Source: CAWGCE01 sp964480915 (GTDB taxonomy: Bacteria; Planctomycetota; Planctomycetia; Pirellulales; Pirellulaceae). Taken from it: DNA of 41,481 bases. Each line of letters begins with the position of its first letter. Position 1 is the first letter of the stretch. A program made the position numbers and the translations under genes. Shown piece by piece: positions 41,379 to 41,481 of the stretch. The notes under the pieces are model-generated. The model searched no databases and had not been told where the DNA came from. It was given only the letters and a program-made list of their open reading frames with translations. Location of the stretch: contig CAYZRS010000046.1 of the NCBI GenBank assembly GCA_964480915.1, forward strand, positions 1 through 41,481, read 5' to 3'.

Positions 41379-41481
41379 CCCAAGCCATCGTCACGCGCGT
41401 ACGGAAACACGTGCTCTCAAATTTGGCTCAATCGGCAATCGATGCGACCATTCGGCAACCATTCATGAGCACACTCTCACC

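Overview
This window looks like chromosomal DNA of a planctomycete, most likely from the Pirellulaceae (Blastopirellula/Rhodopirellula-like). The lineage call rests on family content: a BBP7-type outer-membrane barrel protein, a secreted SdrD_B/DUF11-type repeat protein with an N-terminal LESLEDRRVLA motif, a small basic DUF6800-like protein, Cys-rich secreted proteins, and moderately GC-rich coding DNA. No phage, IS element, CRISPR array or rRNA operon is visible. Most of it reads as ordinary housekeeping and envelope chromosome.

Layout. 1-4.8 kb: small basic protein, tRNA-Ser(UGA), a bacterial PH-domain membrane protein, a two-gene pair matching the TIGR03546/TIGR03545 families, and a double-PilZ protein. 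4.8-13.8 kb: secreted and envelope proteins, namely a DUF11-type repeat protein, a BBP7 barrel, a TTG-initiated coiled-coil membrane protein, a LolA-like protein next to an S41 protease, and a periplasmic thioredoxin. 14-21.4 kb: glycogen debranching enzyme, purM, a DsbD-type thiol:disulfide reductase, an APH-fold kinase and a degenerate receiver. 21.4-30.6 kb: a Cys-Pro repeat protein, a YifB/ComM ATPase, an M16 protease, a NatAB-like ABC exporter and an RmlD-like reductase. 30.6-41.5 kb: a GlsB-like membrane protein, a bacterial NHEJ operon (ku-ligD) followed by an ABC ATPase, a secreted FKBP, a FixJ-like regulator, a nucleotidyltransferase-HD fusion, an internally duplicated Cys-rich secreted protein, a class II aldolase and a GNAT acetyltransferase.

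The most interesting observation is in the DsbD-type gene (17598-19583, minus strand). An in-frame TGA at 17913-17915 falls exactly on the first Cys codon of the C-terminal thioredoxin CxxC (ADW-UGA-LSCK). The frame stays open for 104 more codons and encodes the rest of an intact thioredoxin domain, including the IP cis-proline. A short hairpin with G and U in its loop lies about 20 nt after the UGA, where bacterial SECIS elements sit. The best reading is a selenocysteine-containing (UxxC) DsbD-like reductase; a point nonsense mutation or a sequencing error remains possible. No selA, selB, selC or selD gene is in the window, so the rest of the genome decides.

Functional themes are envelope redox and quality control (DsbD-like protein, thioredoxin, FKBP, S41 and M16 proteases, LolA-like protein, several Cys-rich secreted proteins) and double-strand break repair (Ku, LigD, with YifB/ComM elsewhere). 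Coordinates use the start codon best supported by ribosome-binding site, signal peptide or family length; longer in-frame extensions exist for many genes.
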